Shown here piece after piece: positions 25,596-35,281 of a stretch of DNA of 64,000 nucleotides. This DNA comes from Pseudomonas sp. Bout1 (lineage in GTDB: Bacteria; Pseudomonadota; Gammaproteobacteria; Pseudomonadales; Pseudomonadaceae). Made by a program: the position numbers and the translations under genes. The stretch's first letter is position 1, and every line of letters starts with the position of its first letter. A model generated the notes under the pieces. That model was given only the letters and a program-made list of their open reading frames with translations, ran no database searches and was not told where the DNA came from. The DNA is taken from the NCBI RefSeq assembly GCF_034314165.1, contig NZ_JAVIWK010000001.1, positions 5,657,001-5,721,000 of the forward strand, in the 5' to 3' direction.

Positions 25596-28187
25596 ATGAG
25601 TAAAAACACCTCCGATCTGGCCTCCCACACCCCGATGATGCAGCAGTACTGGCGCCTGAAAAACCAGCACCCTGATCAGTTGATGTTCTATCGCATGGGC
25701 GACTTCTACGAGATCTTCTATGAAGATGCGAAGAAGGCCGCCAAGTTGCTGGACATCACCCTGACCGCGCGCGGGCAGTCGGCCGGGCAGGCGATTCCGA
25801 TGTGCGGGATTCCTTACCACTCGCTGGAAGGTTACCTGGTCAAGCTGGTGAAGCTCGGCGAGTCGGTGGTGATCTGTGAGCAGATCGGCGACCCGGCCAC
25901 CAGCAAGGGCCCGGTTGAACGTCAGGTGGTGCGCATCATCACCCCGGGCACGGTGAGTGACGAGGCGCTGCTGGATGAACGACGCGACAACCTGATCGCC
26001 GCGGTGCTGGGGGACGAGCGCCTGTTCGGCCTCGCGGTGCTGGATATCACCAGCGGTAACTTCACGGTGCTGGAGATCAAGGGCTGGGAAAATCTGCTGG
26101 CGGAGCTGGAGCGCGTCAACCCGGTGGAGCTGATGATTCCGGATGACTGGCCCAAGGACCTGCCGGCGGAACGTCGCCGTGGGACCAAGCGCCGTGCACC
26201 GTGGGATTTCGAGCGTGACTCGGCGCTGAAAAGTCTGTGCCAGCAATTCTCCGTGCAAGATCTCAAGGGCTTCGGTTGCGAAACCCTGACCCTGGCCATC
26301 GGCGCCGCCGGCTGCCTGCTCAACTACGCCAAAGAAACCCAGCGCACCGCCCTGCCGCATTTGCGCAGCCTGCGTCATGAACGCCTGGACGACACCGTGG
26401 TGCTCGATGGCGCCAGCCGTCGCAACCTGGAGCTGGACACCAACCTGGCCGGCGGTCGCGACAACACTCTGCAATCGGTGGTCGACCGTTGCCAGACCGC
26501 AATGGGCAGCCGCTTGCTGACTCGCTGGTTGAACCGCCCGCTGCGGGACCTGAAGGTGCTGCAGGCCCGTCAAACCTCTATTACCTGCCTGCTGGATCGC
26601 TACCGTTTTGAAAAGCTGCAACCGCAGCTCAAGGAAATCGGCGACATCGAGCGGATCCTGGCGCGGATAGGCCTACGTAACGCACGGCCCCGCGACCTGG
26701 CCCGCCTGCGCGATGCCCTCGGCGCCCTGCCGCAACTGCAAGCGGCGATGACCGAACTGGAAGCACCGCACCTGCAGCAGTTGGCCGTCACCACCAGCAC
26801 CTACCCGGAACTGGCGGCGCTGTTGGAAAAAGCCATCATCGACAACCCGCCCGCGATCATTCGTGACGGCGGTGTGTTGAAGACCGGTTACGACACTGAG
26901 CTGGACGAACTGCAATCCCTGAGCGAGAACGCCGGGCAGTTCCTGATCGACCTGGAGGCCCGCGAAAAAGCCCGCACCGGCCTCGCCAACCTGAAGGTCG
27001 GCTACAACCGCGTGCACGGCTACTTTATCGAGTTGCCAAGCAAGCAGGCCGAGCAGGCGCCAATCGATTACCAGCGCCGCCAGACCCTCAAGGGCGCCGA
27101 GCGTTTTATCACCCCGGAACTGAAAGCCTTCGAAGACAAGGCGCTGTCGGCCAAGAGCCGCGCCCTGGCTCGGGAGAAGATGCTCTACGAGGCCTTGCTC
27201 GAAAGCCTGATCGACAAGCTGGCGCCCTTGCAGGACACCGCCGCCGCGCTGGCCGAACTGGATGTATTGAACAACCTGGCCGAGCGCGCCCTGAACCTCG
27301 ACTTGAACTGCCCGCGGTTTGTCAGCGAGGCGTGCATGCGCATCGTGCAAGGCCGCCATCCGGTGGTGGAGCAAGTGTTGACCACACCGTTCGTCGCCAA
27401 CGACCTGTCGCTGGACGACGACACCCGCATGCTGGTGATCACCGGTCCGAACATGGGCGGTAAATCCACCTACATGCGCCAGACCGCATTGATTGTGCTG
27501 CTGGCGCATATCGGCAGCTTCGTGCCGGCGGCCAGTTGCGAGTTGTCCCTGGTAGACCGCATCTTCACCCGCATCGGCTCCAGCGATGACCTGGCTGGTG
27601 GTCGCTCGACCTTTATGGTGGAAATGAGCGAAACCGCCAATATCCTGCACAACGCCACCGAACGCAGCCTGGTGCTGATGGACGAAGTGGGCCGCGGCAC
27701 CAGCACCTTCGACGGGCTGTCGCTGGCCTGGGCTGCAGCCGAGCGATTGGCCACCCTGCGCGCGTACACGCTGTTCGCGACGCACTACTTCGAACTGACG
27801 GTGTTGCCAGAAAACGAGCCGCTGGTGGCCAACGTTCACCTCAATGCCACGGAGCACAACGAGCGCATCGTGTTCCTGCACCACGTGCTGCCCGGCCCGG
27901 CGAGCCAGAGTTACGGGCTGGCCGTGGCACAACTGGCCGGTGTACCGGCAGAGGTGATCACCCGTGCCCGTGAGCACCTGAGCCGCCTGGAAGAAACCGC
28001 CCTGCCCCACGAGATTCCAGTGGCCAGCCCGGCCAAAGCCAGCAACAAACCCAGCGCGCCACACCAGAGCGACATGTTCGCCAGCCTGCCGCATCCGGTG
28101 CTGGATGAGTTGGCCAAGCTTGACCTGGACGACTTGACGCCACGAAAAGCGCTCGAAATGTTATATGCACTGAAGACTCGGATATAA
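25596..28187 (+). CDS. mutS: MutS mismatch-repair protein
   Basis: Recognises mispaired bases and starts methyl-directed repair. The 863-residue protein has the mismatch-reading F-x-E in MGDFYEIF near residue 38, connector and lever domains, the ABC-type ATPase with Walker [10 protein letters not shown] (~residue 617) and Walker [16 protein letters not shown], and a C-terminal helical tail ([16 protein letters not shown]) for tetramer formation. It forms the other boundary of the tailocin remnant. Confidence 0.99.
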   Translation: MSKNTSDLASHTPMMQQYWRLKNQHPDQLMFYRMGDFYEIFYEDAKKAAKLLDITLTARGQSAGQAIPMCGIPYHSLEGYLVKLVKLGESVVICEQIGDPATSKGPVERQVVRIITPGTVSDEALLDERRDNLIAAVLGDERLFGLAVLDITSGNFTVLEIKGWENLLAELERVNPVELMIPDDWPKDLPAERRRGTKRRAPWDFERDSALKSLCQQFSVQDLKGFGCETLTLAIGAAGCLLNYAKETQRTALPHLRSLRHERLDDTVVLDGASRRNLELDTNLAGGRDNTLQSVVDRCQTAMGSRLLTRWLNRPLRDLKVLQARQTSITCLLDRYRFEKLQPQLKEIGDIERILARIGLRNARPRDLARLRDALGALPQLQAAMTELEAPHLQQLAVTTSTYPELAALLEKAIIDNPPAIIRDGGVLKTGYDTELDELQSLSENAGQFLIDLEAREKARTGLANLKVGYNRVHGYFIELPSKQAEQAPIDYQRRQTLKGAERFITPELKAFEDKALSAKSRALAREKMLYEALLESLIDKLAPLQDTAAALAELDVLNNLAERALNLDLNCPRFVSEACMRIVQGRHPVVEQVLTTPFVANDLSLDDDTRMLVITGPNMGGKSTYMRQTALIVLLAHIGSFVPAASCELSLVDRIFTRIGSSDDLAGGRSTFMVEMSETANILHNATERSLVLMDEVGRGTSTFDGLSLAWAAAERLATLRAYTLFATHYFELTVLPENEPLVANVHLNATEHNERIVFLHHVLPGPASQSYGLAVAQLAGVPAEVITRAREHLSRLEETALPHEIPVASPAKASNKPSAPHQSDMFASLPHPVLDELAKLDLDDLTPRKALEMLYALKTRI

Positions 28188-28329
28188 CGCAGACGCTTGC
28201 AAGCTGGTAGACTCTCGCGCGGTTTGGGATGCTGCGGGCTTTTAGCCTGGCCTGCGGACTATCGCTCCCGAACCTCGCGAGCCCTGCCACAAAGGGTTTC
28301 GCTGCCGCCGCCTGAGGAGAAAATTAGAA

Positions 28330-28653
28330 ATGACCTTCGTCGTCACCGACAACTGCATCAAGTGCAAGTACACCGACTGCGTAGAAGTGTGTCCGGTGGA
28401 CTGCTTCTACGAAGGCCCGAATTTTTTGGTCATCCACCCGGACGAGTGCATTGACTGCGCCCTGTGTGAGCCAGAATGCCCGGCCGTCGCAATTTTCTCC
28501 GAGGACGAAGTCCCGGCAGAGATGCAGGAATTTATTCAGTTGAACGTTGAGCTGGCGGAAGTCTGGCCGAATATCACTGAACGTAAAGATCCGATGCCGG
28601 ACGCGGCGGAGTGGGATGGCAAAAAAGGCAAGATTGCCGACCTCGAGCGCTGA
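28330..28653 (+). CDS. fdxA: 7-iron ferredoxin FdxA
   Basis: A 107-residue [3Fe-4S][4Fe-4S] ferredoxin. The N-terminal cysteines [17 protein letters not shown] and [12 protein letters not shown] bind the two clusters, and the Asp/Thr-rich remainder is typical of Azotobacter FdI-like proteins. GAGGAGAAAA precedes the start. It follows mutS by 142 bp, as in other pseudomonads, and converges on rsmZ. Confidence 0.96.
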   Translation: MTFVVTDNCIKCKYTDCVEVCPVDCFYEGPNFLVIHPDECIDCALCEPECPAVAIFSEDEVPAEMQEFIQLNVELAEVWPNITERKDPMPDAAEWDGKKGKIADLER

Positions 28654-28670
28654 CAGCGTCGATGCCCTCC

Positions 28671-28694
28671 AAAAGGCCCCTTGCGGGCCTTTTT
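28671..28694 (+). terminator. intrinsic terminator after fdxA
   Basis: AAAAGGCCC-CTTGC-GGGCCTTTTT, 18 bp after the stop. Confidence 0.85.
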
Positions 28695-28730
28695 GCGTTT
28701 CTGCGGGGCGGGGTTCACTTTTCTATAGGC

Positions 28731-28863
28731 AAAAAAAAGGGGCGGTATGACCCGCCCACATTTTTTCCCTAGTCCCTGTGTTCCTTTTCATCGTCCTGAT
28801 GAATCGCATCCTGCGAGGTTCCCTGAATCATCAATCCTTGATGACTGTGTCAATCCGTGGACA
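28731..28863 (-). ncRNA. rsmZ: RsmZ small RNA (CsrA/RsmA sponge)
   Basis: A Gac/Rsm regulatory RNA of about 133 nt that sequesters RsmA/RsmE and so releases translation of secondary-metabolite and exoproduct genes. The minus strand carries eight GGA motifs (CGGATTG, AAGGATT, AGGGAAC, CAGGATG, CAGGACG, AAGGAAC, AGGGACT, AGGGAAA), several between short inverted repeats such as TTCATC-AGGAC-GATGAA. It ends in the terminator GGGCGG-GTCATA-CCGCCC followed by T8. It sits beside fdxA as in P. aeruginosa and P. fluorescens. Promoter and GacA box are annotated separately. The 5' end is inferred from the promoter. Confidence 0.92.
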
Positions 28864-28871
28864 CAGGGCTG

Positions 28872-28899
28872 ATCTTAGAGAGTTCCCGGCGAAGTTCAA
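28872..28899 (-). promoter_or_regulatory. rsmZ core promoter
   Basis: On the minus strand TTGAAC (28894-28899) and TAAGAT (28872-28877) are 16 bp apart, with the start about 9 nt beyond the -10 box. Confidence 0.7.
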
Positions 28900-29035
28900 C
28901 GGGATCCAAATCGTGGGACTACAGGCTTTCGCACTCAAGACAGAATAAATAGTTGTTATATTTCAATTACATAGAAATATAGACAGTCAGTTCAGGACGT
29001 CCGCACCGACGAAAAAACCCAAACGCTTACGAAAA

Positions 29036-29053
29036 AGTAAGTGAATGCTTACA
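29036..29053. promoter_or_regulatory. GacA upstream activating sequence of rsmZ
   Basis: On the minus strand TGTAAG-CATTCA-CTTACT matches the GacA consensus TGTAAG-N6-CTTACA with one mismatch. It is centred about 180 bp upstream of the inferred rsmZ start, the distance known for rsmZ in P. fluorescens. The intervening AT-rich stretch (28940-28985) would suit IHF bending. Confidence 0.85.
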
Positions 29054-29106
29054 CCAGCAATTACGGAAAAGGGTAACAAGCGACCCTCGGGTGTTCGCCA
29101 GACACG

Positions 29107-29136
29107 AAAAAGCCCCGACACCGTCGAGGCTTTTTT
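29107..29136 (-). terminator. intrinsic terminator after mrp
   Basis: On the minus strand AAAAAAGCCTCGAC-GG-TGTCGGGGCTTTTT, 14 bp after the mrp stop. Confidence 0.85.
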
Positions 29137-29149
29137 CCCATCCGGTGGA

Positions 29150-30244
29150 TCAGTCGTCGCTGACAGTGATCGTCGGCATCGCCTGGGCCTCGGCTTCCTG
29201 CAGGACGATTCGCGCGCCTACGTGGCGGGCCAACTCCTGGTAGACCATGGCAATCTGGCCATCGGGCTCGGCAACCACCGTCGGCTTGCCGCCGTCGGCC
29301 TGCTCACGAATCCCCATCGACAGCGGCAGCGACGCCAGCAGTTCAACACCGTATTGGGTCGCCAGCTTCTCGCCACCGCCTTCACCGAACAGGTGCTCGG
29401 CGTGGCCGCAGTTGGAGCAGATGTGCACTGCCATGTTTTCCACGACGCCCAGCACCGGGATGTTGACTTTGCGGAACATCTCCACGCCCTTGCGGGCATC
29501 CAGCAGCGCCAGGTCCTGGGGCGTGGTGACGATCACCGAGCCGGCCACCGGGACTTTCTGCGCCAGGGTCAACTGGATGTCCCCGGTGCCAGGTGGCATG
29601 TCGATCACCAGGTAGTCCAGGTCACCCCAGGCAGTCTGGGTGACCAGTTGCAGCAACGCACCGGAAACCATCGGGCCGCGCCAGACCATCGGCGTGTTGT
29701 CGTCGGTCAGGAAGGCCATGGACATCACCTCCACGCCATGGGACTGGATCGGCACGAACCATTTCTGGTCCTTGATCTTCGGCCGGGTGCCTTCGGCGAT
29801 GCCGAACATTACGCCTTGGCTTGGGCCATAGATGTCGGCGTCGAGAATACCCACCCGCGCGCCCTCGCGGGCCAGGGCCAGGGCCAGGTTGGCGGCGGTG
29901 GTGGATTTGCCCACGCCGCCCTTGCCGGAGGCCACGGCCACCACGTTCTTCACATTGGCCAGGCCCGGGATCTGCGCCTGGGCCTTGTGCGGGGCGATCA
30001 CGCACTGGATCTCGACCTTGGCCGAGCTGACGCCGTCCAGGCCTTCAATGGCCATTTGCAGCATCTGCGCCCAGCCGCTCTTGAACAGGCCGGCGGCGTA
30101 GCCCAGCTCAAGCTGGACCGAAACCTTGTCACCCTGCACATCGATGGCGCGAACGCACCCGGCGCTGACCGGGTCCTGGTTCAGGTAGGGGTCGGTGTAC
30201 TGGCGAAGAACGGCTTCCACCGCTGCGCGATTGACGGCGCTCAT
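29150..30244 (-). CDS. mrp: Mrp/ApbC Fe-S cluster carrier ATPase
   Basis: Binds and transfers [4Fe-4S] clusters to target proteins. The 364-residue protein has an N-terminal DUF59/MIP18 domain (residues ~5-85), the deviant Walker A ASGKGGVGKSTTAANLA near residue 105, and the cluster-binding CSNC pair in AVHICSNCGHAEH near residue 270. It is divergent from metG, the same pairing as in P. aeruginosa (PA3481/PA3482). Confidence 0.96.
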   Translation of the reverse strand: MSAVNRAAVEAVLRQYTDPYLNQDPVSAGCVRAIDVQGDKVSVQLELGYAAGLFKSGWAQMLQMAIEGLDGVSSAKVEIQCVIAPHKAQAQIPGLANVKNVVAVASGKGGVGKSTTAANLALALAREGARVGILDADIYGPSQGVMFGIAEGTRPKIKDQKWFVPIQSHGVEVMSMAFLTDDNTPMVWRGPMVSGALLQLVTQTAWGDLDYLVIDMPPGTGDIQLTLAQKVPVAGSVIVTTPQDLALLDARKGVEMFRKVNIPVLGVVENMAVHICSNCGHAEHLFGEGGGEKLATQYGVELLASLPLSMGIREQADGGKPTVVAEPDGQIAMVYQELARHVGARIVLQEAEAQAMPTITVSDD

Positions 30245-30415
30245 GGGCTACTCCCGAAAAAGACTGACTAAAACAGGCGGCTATCCTAACCGTTCCGGCG
30301 CCCCAGCGGCACGCTTTCGGCCACCTGGAAAATCCTGAAACAGCCGCACGGGGTGAAATAAATTTCCCGGCGCTTTATAGTGGCCGACCTCCGTTTCATC
30401 AAGTAGCCGAGCCCC

Positions 30416-32467
30416 ATGTCCGAGCCACGCAAGATCCTCGTCACCAGCGCCCTGCCCTATGCCAATGGTTCCATCCACCTTGGCCATATGCTTGAGTACA
30501 TCCAGACCGATATGTGGGTGCGCTTCCAGAAGCATCGCGGCAATCAATGCATTTATGTCTGCGCGGACGACGCCCACGGTTCGGCCATCATGTTGCGCGC
30601 CGAGAAGGAAGGGATCACCCCGGAACAACTGATCGCCAATGTCCAGGCTGAACACAGCGCCGACTTTGCCGAGTTCCTGGTGGACTTCGACAACTTCCAC
30701 TCGACCCACTCCGAAGAAAACCGCGAGCTGTCGAGCCAGATCTACCTGCGCCTCAAAGAAGCCGGGCACATCGATACGCGTTCGATCACCCAGTATTTCG
30801 ACCCGGAAAAGAAAATGTTCCTGGCCGACCGCTTCATCAAGGGCACCTGCCCGAAATGCGGCACTGAGGACCAGTACGGCGACAACTGCGAAAAATGCGG
30901 CGCCACTTATGCGCCTACCGATTTGAAGGATCCGAAGTCGGCCATCTCCGGCGCCACTCCGGTGCTCAAGGATTCCCAGCACTTCTTCTTCAAGCTTCCG
31001 GATTTCCAGCAAATGCTGCAAACCTGGACCCGCAGCGGCACCCTGCAGGACGCCGTGGCCAACAAGATCGCCGAATGGCTGGACGCCGGCCTGCAGCAGT
31101 GGGACATCTCCCGCGATGCGCCGTACTTCGGTTTTGAGATCCCGGGCGAGCCAGGCAAGTACTTCTATGTGTGGCTGGACGCGCCGATCGGCTACATGGC
31201 CAGCTTCAAGAACCTGTGCGACCGTACGCCTTCGCTCGATTTCGACGCGTTCTGGGCCAAGGACTCCACCGCCGAGCTGTATCACTTCATCGGCAAGGAC
31301 ATCGTCAACTTCCACGCGCTGTTCTGGCCGGCGATGCTCGAAGGCTCGGGCTACCGCAAGCCGACCGGCATCGCGGTTCACGGCTACCTGACGGTCAATG
31401 GCCAGAAGATGTCCAAGTCCCGTGGCACCTTTATCAAGGCGCGCACCTACCTGGACCACCTGTCGCCGGAATACCTGCGCTACTACTACGCGTCCAAGCT
31501 GGGCCGTGGCGTCGACGACCTCGACCTGAACCTGGAAGACTTCGTACAGAAGGTCAACTCGGACCTGGTGGGCAAGGTGGTCAACATCGCCAGCCGTTGC
31601 GCCGGGTTTATCCACAAGGGCAATGCCGGTGTGCTGGTGGCGGAAAACGCCGCGCCGGAGCTGACCGACGCGTTCCTGGCCGCTGCACCAAGCATCGCCG
31701 ACGCCTATGAAGCCCGCGACTTTGCCCGCGCCATGCGCGAGATCATGGGCCTGGCCGACCGTGCCAACGCCTGGATCGCCGACAAGGCGCCGTGGTCGCT
31801 GAACAAACAGGAAGGCAAGCAGGCGCAAGTCCAGGCCATCTGCGCTACGGGCGTCAACCTGTTCCGCCAGTTGGTGATCTTCCTCAAGCCGGTGCTGCCG
31901 CTGCTGGCGGCCGACGCCGAGGCGTTCCTCAACGTGCCGCCGCTGACCTGGAACGACCACGCGACCTTGCTCGCCAACCATCAGTTGAATGAGTTCAAGC
32001 CGTTGATGACCCGCATCGACCCGGTAAAAGTCCAGGCCATGAGCGACGCTTCCAAAGAAGACCTCGAAGCCAGCAAGACCGACACCGGCGAAACGGCTAC
32101 GGCGGGCAATGGCGAACTGGCGAAAGATCCGCTGTCGCCAGAAATCGACTTCGACGCCTTTGCCGCAGTGGACCTGCGGGTTGCGCTGATCATCAAGGCC
32201 GAAGCTGTGGAAGGCGCCGACAAGCTGCTGCGCCTGACCCTGGACATCGGTGACGAGCAACGCAACGTGTTCTCCGGGATCAAGAGCGCCTACCCGGATC
32301 CGTCCAAGCTCGACGGCCGCCTGACCATGATGATCGCCAACCTCAAGCCACGGAAAATGAAGTTCGGCATCTCCGAAGGCATGGTGATGGCAGCCGGCCC
32401 TGGTGGTGAAGAGATCTACCTCCTGAGCCCGGACAGCGGCGCCAAGCCGGGTCAGCGCATCAAGTAA
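30416..32467 (+). CDS. metG: methionyl-tRNA synthetase MetG
   Basis: Charges tRNA-Met and initiator tRNA. The 683-residue protein has the HIGH-like signature [12 protein letters not shown] near residue 15, the zinc-binding [18 protein letters not shown] near residue 146, the KMSKS loop near residue 330, and a C-terminal EMAPII/Trbp111 tRNA-binding dimerisation domain (from ~residue 580). Confidence 0.99.
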   Translation: MSEPRKILVTSALPYANGSIHLGHMLEYIQTDMWVRFQKHRGNQCIYVCADDAHGSAIMLRAEKEGITPEQLIANVQAEHSADFAEFLVDFDNFHSTHSEENRELSSQIYLRLKEAGHIDTRSITQYFDPEKKMFLADRFIKGTCPKCGTEDQYGDNCEKCGATYAPTDLKDPKSAISGATPVLKDSQHFFFKLPDFQQMLQTWTRSGTLQDAVANKIAEWLDAGLQQWDISRDAPYFGFEIPGEPGKYFYVWLDAPIGYMASFKNLCDRTPSLDFDAFWAKDSTAELYHFIGKDIVNFHALFWPAMLEGSGYRKPTGIAVHGYLTVNGQKMSKSRGTFIKARTYLDHLSPEYLRYYYASKLGRGVDDLDLNLEDFVQKVNSDLVGKVVNIASRCAGFIHKGNAGVLVAENAAPELTDAFLAAAPSIADAYEARDFARAMREIMGLADRANAWIADKAPWSLNKQEGKQAQVQAICATGVNLFRQLVIFLKPVLPLLAADAEAFLNVPPLTWNDHATLLANHQLNEFKPLMTRIDPVKVQAMSDASKEDLEASKTDTGETATAGNGELAKDPLSPEIDFDAFAAVDLRVALIIKAEAVEGADKLLRLTLDIGDEQRNVFSGIKSAYPDPSKLDGRLTMMIANLKPRKMKFGISEGMVMAAGPGGEEIYLLSPDSGAKPGQRIK

Positions 32468-32477
32468 ACTGCGAACT

Positions 32478-32501
32478 GCCCCATGGTCACTGCCATGGGG
32501 C
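32478..32501 (+). terminator. stem-loop after metG
   Basis: GCCCCATGG/CCATGGGGC with a 6-nt loop, 10 bp after the stop. It lacks a proper T-tract, so termination would be weak. Confidence 0.5.
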
Positions 32502-32569
32502 GGTTTGAGCTAGTACCCCCTCCTCGCTTGCCGGATAATCGGATTCTGTTTGCTTAACCCGGCACGACC

Positions 32570-32698
32570 ATGACCGATACACTTCCCACCGTTGTCAGCG
32601 CAGCCTTGTTCAGCAACGTCGTGTTGCAGATACCGCTGGCTGTCGCCCCGGTGCTGGCCATGGCTTTTCCAGGTTCCAACGCAATGATCAAACCATGA
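32570..32698 (+). pseudogene. rnfA: stub of rnfA (42 codons)
   Basis: The frame [20 protein letters not shown] then [22 protein letters not shown] stops after 42 residues. The beginning resembles RnfA/RsxA, a six-helix protein of about 190 aa whose N terminus reads LILVSAILVNNFVL. Its TGA overlaps the rnfB ATG (ATGA), so the operon-style overlap survives although about 150 residues are missing. It probably no longer works as RnfA; a short membrane peptide cannot be excluded. Confidence 0.55.
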
Positions 32699-33519
32699 GC
32701 CTGATTCAACGTATCGACGCCCTGCTGCCACAAACCCAATGTGGCAAATGTGGGCATCCTGGCTGCAAGCCCTACGCAGAAGGCATTGCCCAAGGCGAGG
32801 CGATCAACAAGTGCCCACCGGGCGGCCACGAAACCATCGCCGGCCTGGCCCAGCTATTGAACCTCCCGGAGCTGGAGCTGGACGCATCCCGAGGTGAGGC
32901 GCCCGCGCAGGTCGCGTTTATCCGTGAGGCAGAGTGCATCGGCTGTACCAAATGCATCCAGGCCTGCCCGGTGGACGCCATCGTCGGTGCTGCAAAGTTG
33001 ATGCACACGGTGATTATCGATGAGTGCACGGGCTGCGACCTGTGTGTGGCGCCTTGCCCGGTTGATTGCATCGAAATGCGTCCGTTGACCACGGTATTAG
33101 CGATTGTCGGCGGGTTGGCTTCCACCGTTCACGAGCGCCAGGCACGCAGCCTCAAGCGTGACCGGGCCCGGCGACGTTTTGAACAGCGCAACACGCGGCT
33201 GCAGCGCGAGGAGGAACGCAAGTGTGCCGAACGCCTGGCGCGTACCCCGCGCGCAGCCCCGGTGACAGCGGCCACGGTTAACCCGGTACAGGCCGCCATT
33301 GAGCGCGTTCGTGCCCAAAAAGCCGCCGCGATGGACGCCGCCTTGAAGAAGGCCAAGATCAACCTGGCCATGAGCCGTGCCCAACTGCACAAAACCTTGA
33401 AAGCCTTCGGCCACCCGCCGACTTTTGAACAGCAGGCGCAGTTGATCACCCTGCAACAGCACTTCGAAACAGCAGAGCAGGCGCTCGCGGCGTTGGCGGG
33501 GCCCGATGCCCACACTTGA
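32695..33519 (+). CDS. rnfB: RnfB-like ferredoxin subunit, membrane anchor missing
   Basis: Iron-sulphur subunit of the Rnf/Rsx ion-pumping or SoxR-reducing complex. The 274-residue protein has the RnfB cluster domain [16 protein letters not shown]...NKCPPGG (residues ~16-42) and two [4Fe-4S] motifs, [12 protein letters not shown] and [12 protein letters not shown]. It starts directly at [18 protein letters not shown], so the usual N-terminal transmembrane helix is absent. The last 120 residues are Arg/Ala/Lys-rich helix ([20 protein letters not shown]) resembling the tail repeats of RnfC. With rnfC, G and E absent here, a soluble electron carrier is more likely than an Rnf pump. Confidence 0.85.
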   Translation: MSLIQRIDALLPQTQCGKCGHPGCKPYAEGIAQGEAINKCPPGGHETIAGLAQLLNLPELELDASRGEAPAQVAFIREAECIGCTKCIQACPVDAIVGAAKLMHTVIIDECTGCDLCVAPCPVDCIEMRPLTTVLAIVGGLASTVHERQARSLKRDRARRRFEQRNTRLQREEERKCAERLARTPRAAPVTAATVNPVQAAIERVRAQKAAAMDAALKKAKINLAMSRAQLHKTLKAFGHPPTFEQQAQLITLQQHFETAEQALAALAGPDAHT

Positions 33520-33655
33520 ACCCCTTGATCACCAGCCGCACGCGATGAAGCGTGTACGGCTGCTGGCCGCCGCGTTTATCCTGCCCGGGTTATTGCCCGC
33601 CTGGGCCGTTCTTCATAACCCACTGACTGCCCGCAAGGAACCGCTCGCCCCATGA
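33506..33655 (+). pseudogene. 49-codon stub resembling the rnfD N terminus
   Basis: The frame [20 protein letters not shown] then AAAFILPGLLPAWAVLHNP ends after 49 residues. The IMxLVLLAAVPGLxAxxW-like stretch resembles the start of RnfD/RsxD. It overlaps the end of rnfB by 14 bp and its TGA overlaps the nth ATG, keeping tight coupling through the operon. Assignment to rnfD is a weak motif match. Confidence 0.4.
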
Positions 33656-34290
33656 ACGCCGCAAAACGCCTGGAAATTTTCCGCCGGCTTCACGAAGACA
33701 ACCCGGAACCGAAAACCGAACTGGCCTATTCCTCGCCGTTCGAGTTGCTGATCGCGGTGATTCTCTCGGCCCAGTCCACAGACGTCGGCGTCAACAAGGC
33801 CACCGCCAAGCTGTATCCAGTGGCCAACACACCGGAGGCGATTTACGCGCTTGGGGTTGAAGGGTTGTCGGAATACATCAAGACCATCGGCCTGTACAAC
33901 AGCAAGGCGAAGAATGTCATCGAGACCTGCCGGCTGCTGGTGGAGTTGCACGGCAGTGAAGTACCACAGACGCGGGAAGCCCTGGAAGCGCTTCCGGGCG
34001 TAGGCCGCAAAACGGCCAACGTGGTGCTCAATACGGCATTTCGCCAATTGACCATGGCGGTGGATACGCACATTTTTCGGGTCAGCAACCGCACCGGGAT
34101 TGCCCGTGGGAAGAACGTGGTGGAGGTAGAAAAACAGCTGATGAAGTTTGTGCCTAAGCCCTACCTGCTGGATTCACATCATTGGTTGATCCTTCACGGA
34201 CGCTATGTCTGCCAGGCCCGCAAGCCGCGCTGTGGCAGTTGTCGCATCGAAGACCTGTGCGAATTCAAGGAAAAGACTTCCGACGATTGA
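33652..34290 (+). CDS. nth: endonuclease III (Nth)
   Basis: Base-excision-repair glycosylase and AP lyase for oxidised pyrimidines. The 212-residue protein (E. coli 211) has the helix-hairpin-helix LPGVGRKTANVVL with catalytic Lys, the catalytic Asp in VDTHIFRVSNR, and the C-terminal cluster CQARKPRCGSCRIEDLC (C-x6-C-x2-C-x5-C). It is the last gene of the rnf operon in pseudomonads and remains coupled to the rnf remnants. Confidence 0.97.
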   Translation: MNAAKRLEIFRRLHEDNPEPKTELAYSSPFELLIAVILSAQSTDVGVNKATAKLYPVANTPEAIYALGVEGLSEYIKTIGLYNSKAKNVIETCRLLVELHGSEVPQTREALEALPGVGRKTANVVLNTAFRQLTMAVDTHIFRVSNRTGIARGKNVVEVEKQLMKFVPKPYLLDSHHWLILHGRYVCQARKPRCGSCRIEDLCEFKEKTSDD

Positions 34291-34397
34291 GCCATCATTG
34301 CTTTTATCGATGAGTCGATTGAAAAAATCTTTTTTACCAGGCCCGAGATTATCGTTATAAGGAGCGCCAACGGCAGTCTTAGCCTGGAGTTAACCTT

Positions 34398-34583
34398 ATG
34401 AGCACTGGCAAAGAACAACTGGATGTAGAAGACGACGTTGTTGGCGCTGAATCTGACGATGATGCAGCAGAAACACCGGTAGAGGTGGCCAAGACCAATT
34501 TGAGCAAACGCCGCACCATCGATAACCTTCTGGAAGAGCGGCGCTTGCAAAAACAGTTGGCCGATTACGACTTCGATCTCTAA
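34398..34583 (+). CDS. small acidic/basic protein, PA3496 family
   Basis: A 61-residue protein with an acidic N-terminal half (VEDDVVGAESDDDAAE) and a basic helical C-terminal half (SKRRTIDNLLEERRLQKQL). The same kind of protein follows nth in P. aeruginosa (PA3496). GGAG precedes the start by 8 nt and a terminator follows. No function is known. Confidence 0.82.
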   Translation: MSTGKEQLDVEDDVVGAESDDDAAETPVEVAKTNLSKRRTIDNLLEERRLQKQLADYDFDL

Positions 34584-34598
34584 TCGACCCAACGATAA

Positions 34599-34627
34599 AC
34601 AGAAGCCTCCCTCACGGAGGCTTTTTA
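34599..34627 (+). terminator. intrinsic terminator after PA3496-like gene
   Basis: AGAAGCCTCC-CTCAC-GGAGGCTTTTT. Confidence 0.82.
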
Positions 34628-34648
34628 CTGCATGCCAGTGCCGCCGAG

Positions 34649-35281
34649 CTACACCAACCCGTTGCGCTGGGCCAGCTCGATCAAATCTACCAGGGAGCGT
34701 GCGTTGAGCTTGAGCAGCAAGCGAGTCTTGTAGGTGCTCACGGTTTTGTTGCTCAGGAACATGCCATCGGCGATCTCCTTGTTGGTCTTGCCGCGGGCCA
34801 GTTGCTGCAACACCATCATCTCCCGGCCGGACAGGCGCTCGACCATGTCCGCTTCGCTGGCGTTACCCATGGTGGAGCGCACCGAATTCAGCGCCTGGTT
34901 CGGGAAGTAGCTGTACCCGCACAGCACTGCCTTGACGGCACTCAATAGCTCGGTGAGGTCCTGTTGCTTGCACACATAACCGGCAGCACCCGCCTGCATG
35001 CAACGCATGGAAAAATGCCCGGGCGCCTGAGAGGTGAGCACCAGCACCTTGAAGGGATGGGCTTGTTTGGTAGATGACAGACGGCATATAACTTCCAGGC
35101 CATCAAGTTTGGGAATTCCAATATCCAGTATGACAATGTCCGGCATATGCTCGCGCGCAAGTTGCAAGGCATCGACACCGTTATCGGTCTCGGCGACGAC
35201 CTCATAACTATGACGCTCCATAAGCATACGCACAGCAAGACGAATGACGGGATGATCATCCACGATCAGCACTTTATTCAT
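34649..35281 (-). CDS. orphan NarL/LuxR-type response regulator
   Basis: A 210-residue regulator. The receiver domain has DD near residue 9, phospho-acceptor Asp53 (ILDIGIPKLDG), Thr/Ser in VLTSQ and Lys in YVCKQQD. The C-terminal helix-turn-helix is KTNKEIADGMFLSNKTVSTYKTRLL. It is of the BvgA/EvgA-like subgroup. No sensor kinase is nearby and its target is unknown. The start MNKVLIVDDHP is preferred over an open upstream stretch. It is preceded by a long AT-rich region holding a perfect inverted repeat. Confidence 0.85.
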   Translation of the reverse strand: MNKVLIVDDHPVIRLAVRMLMERHSYEVVAETDNGVDALQLAREHMPDIVILDIGIPKLDGLEVICRLSSTKQAHPFKVLVLTSQAPGHFSMRCMQAGAAGYVCKQQDLTELLSAVKAVLCGYSYFPNQALNSVRSTMGNASEADMVERLSGREMMVLQQLARGKTNKEIADGMFLSNKTVSTYKTRLLLKLNARSLVDLIELAQRNGLV

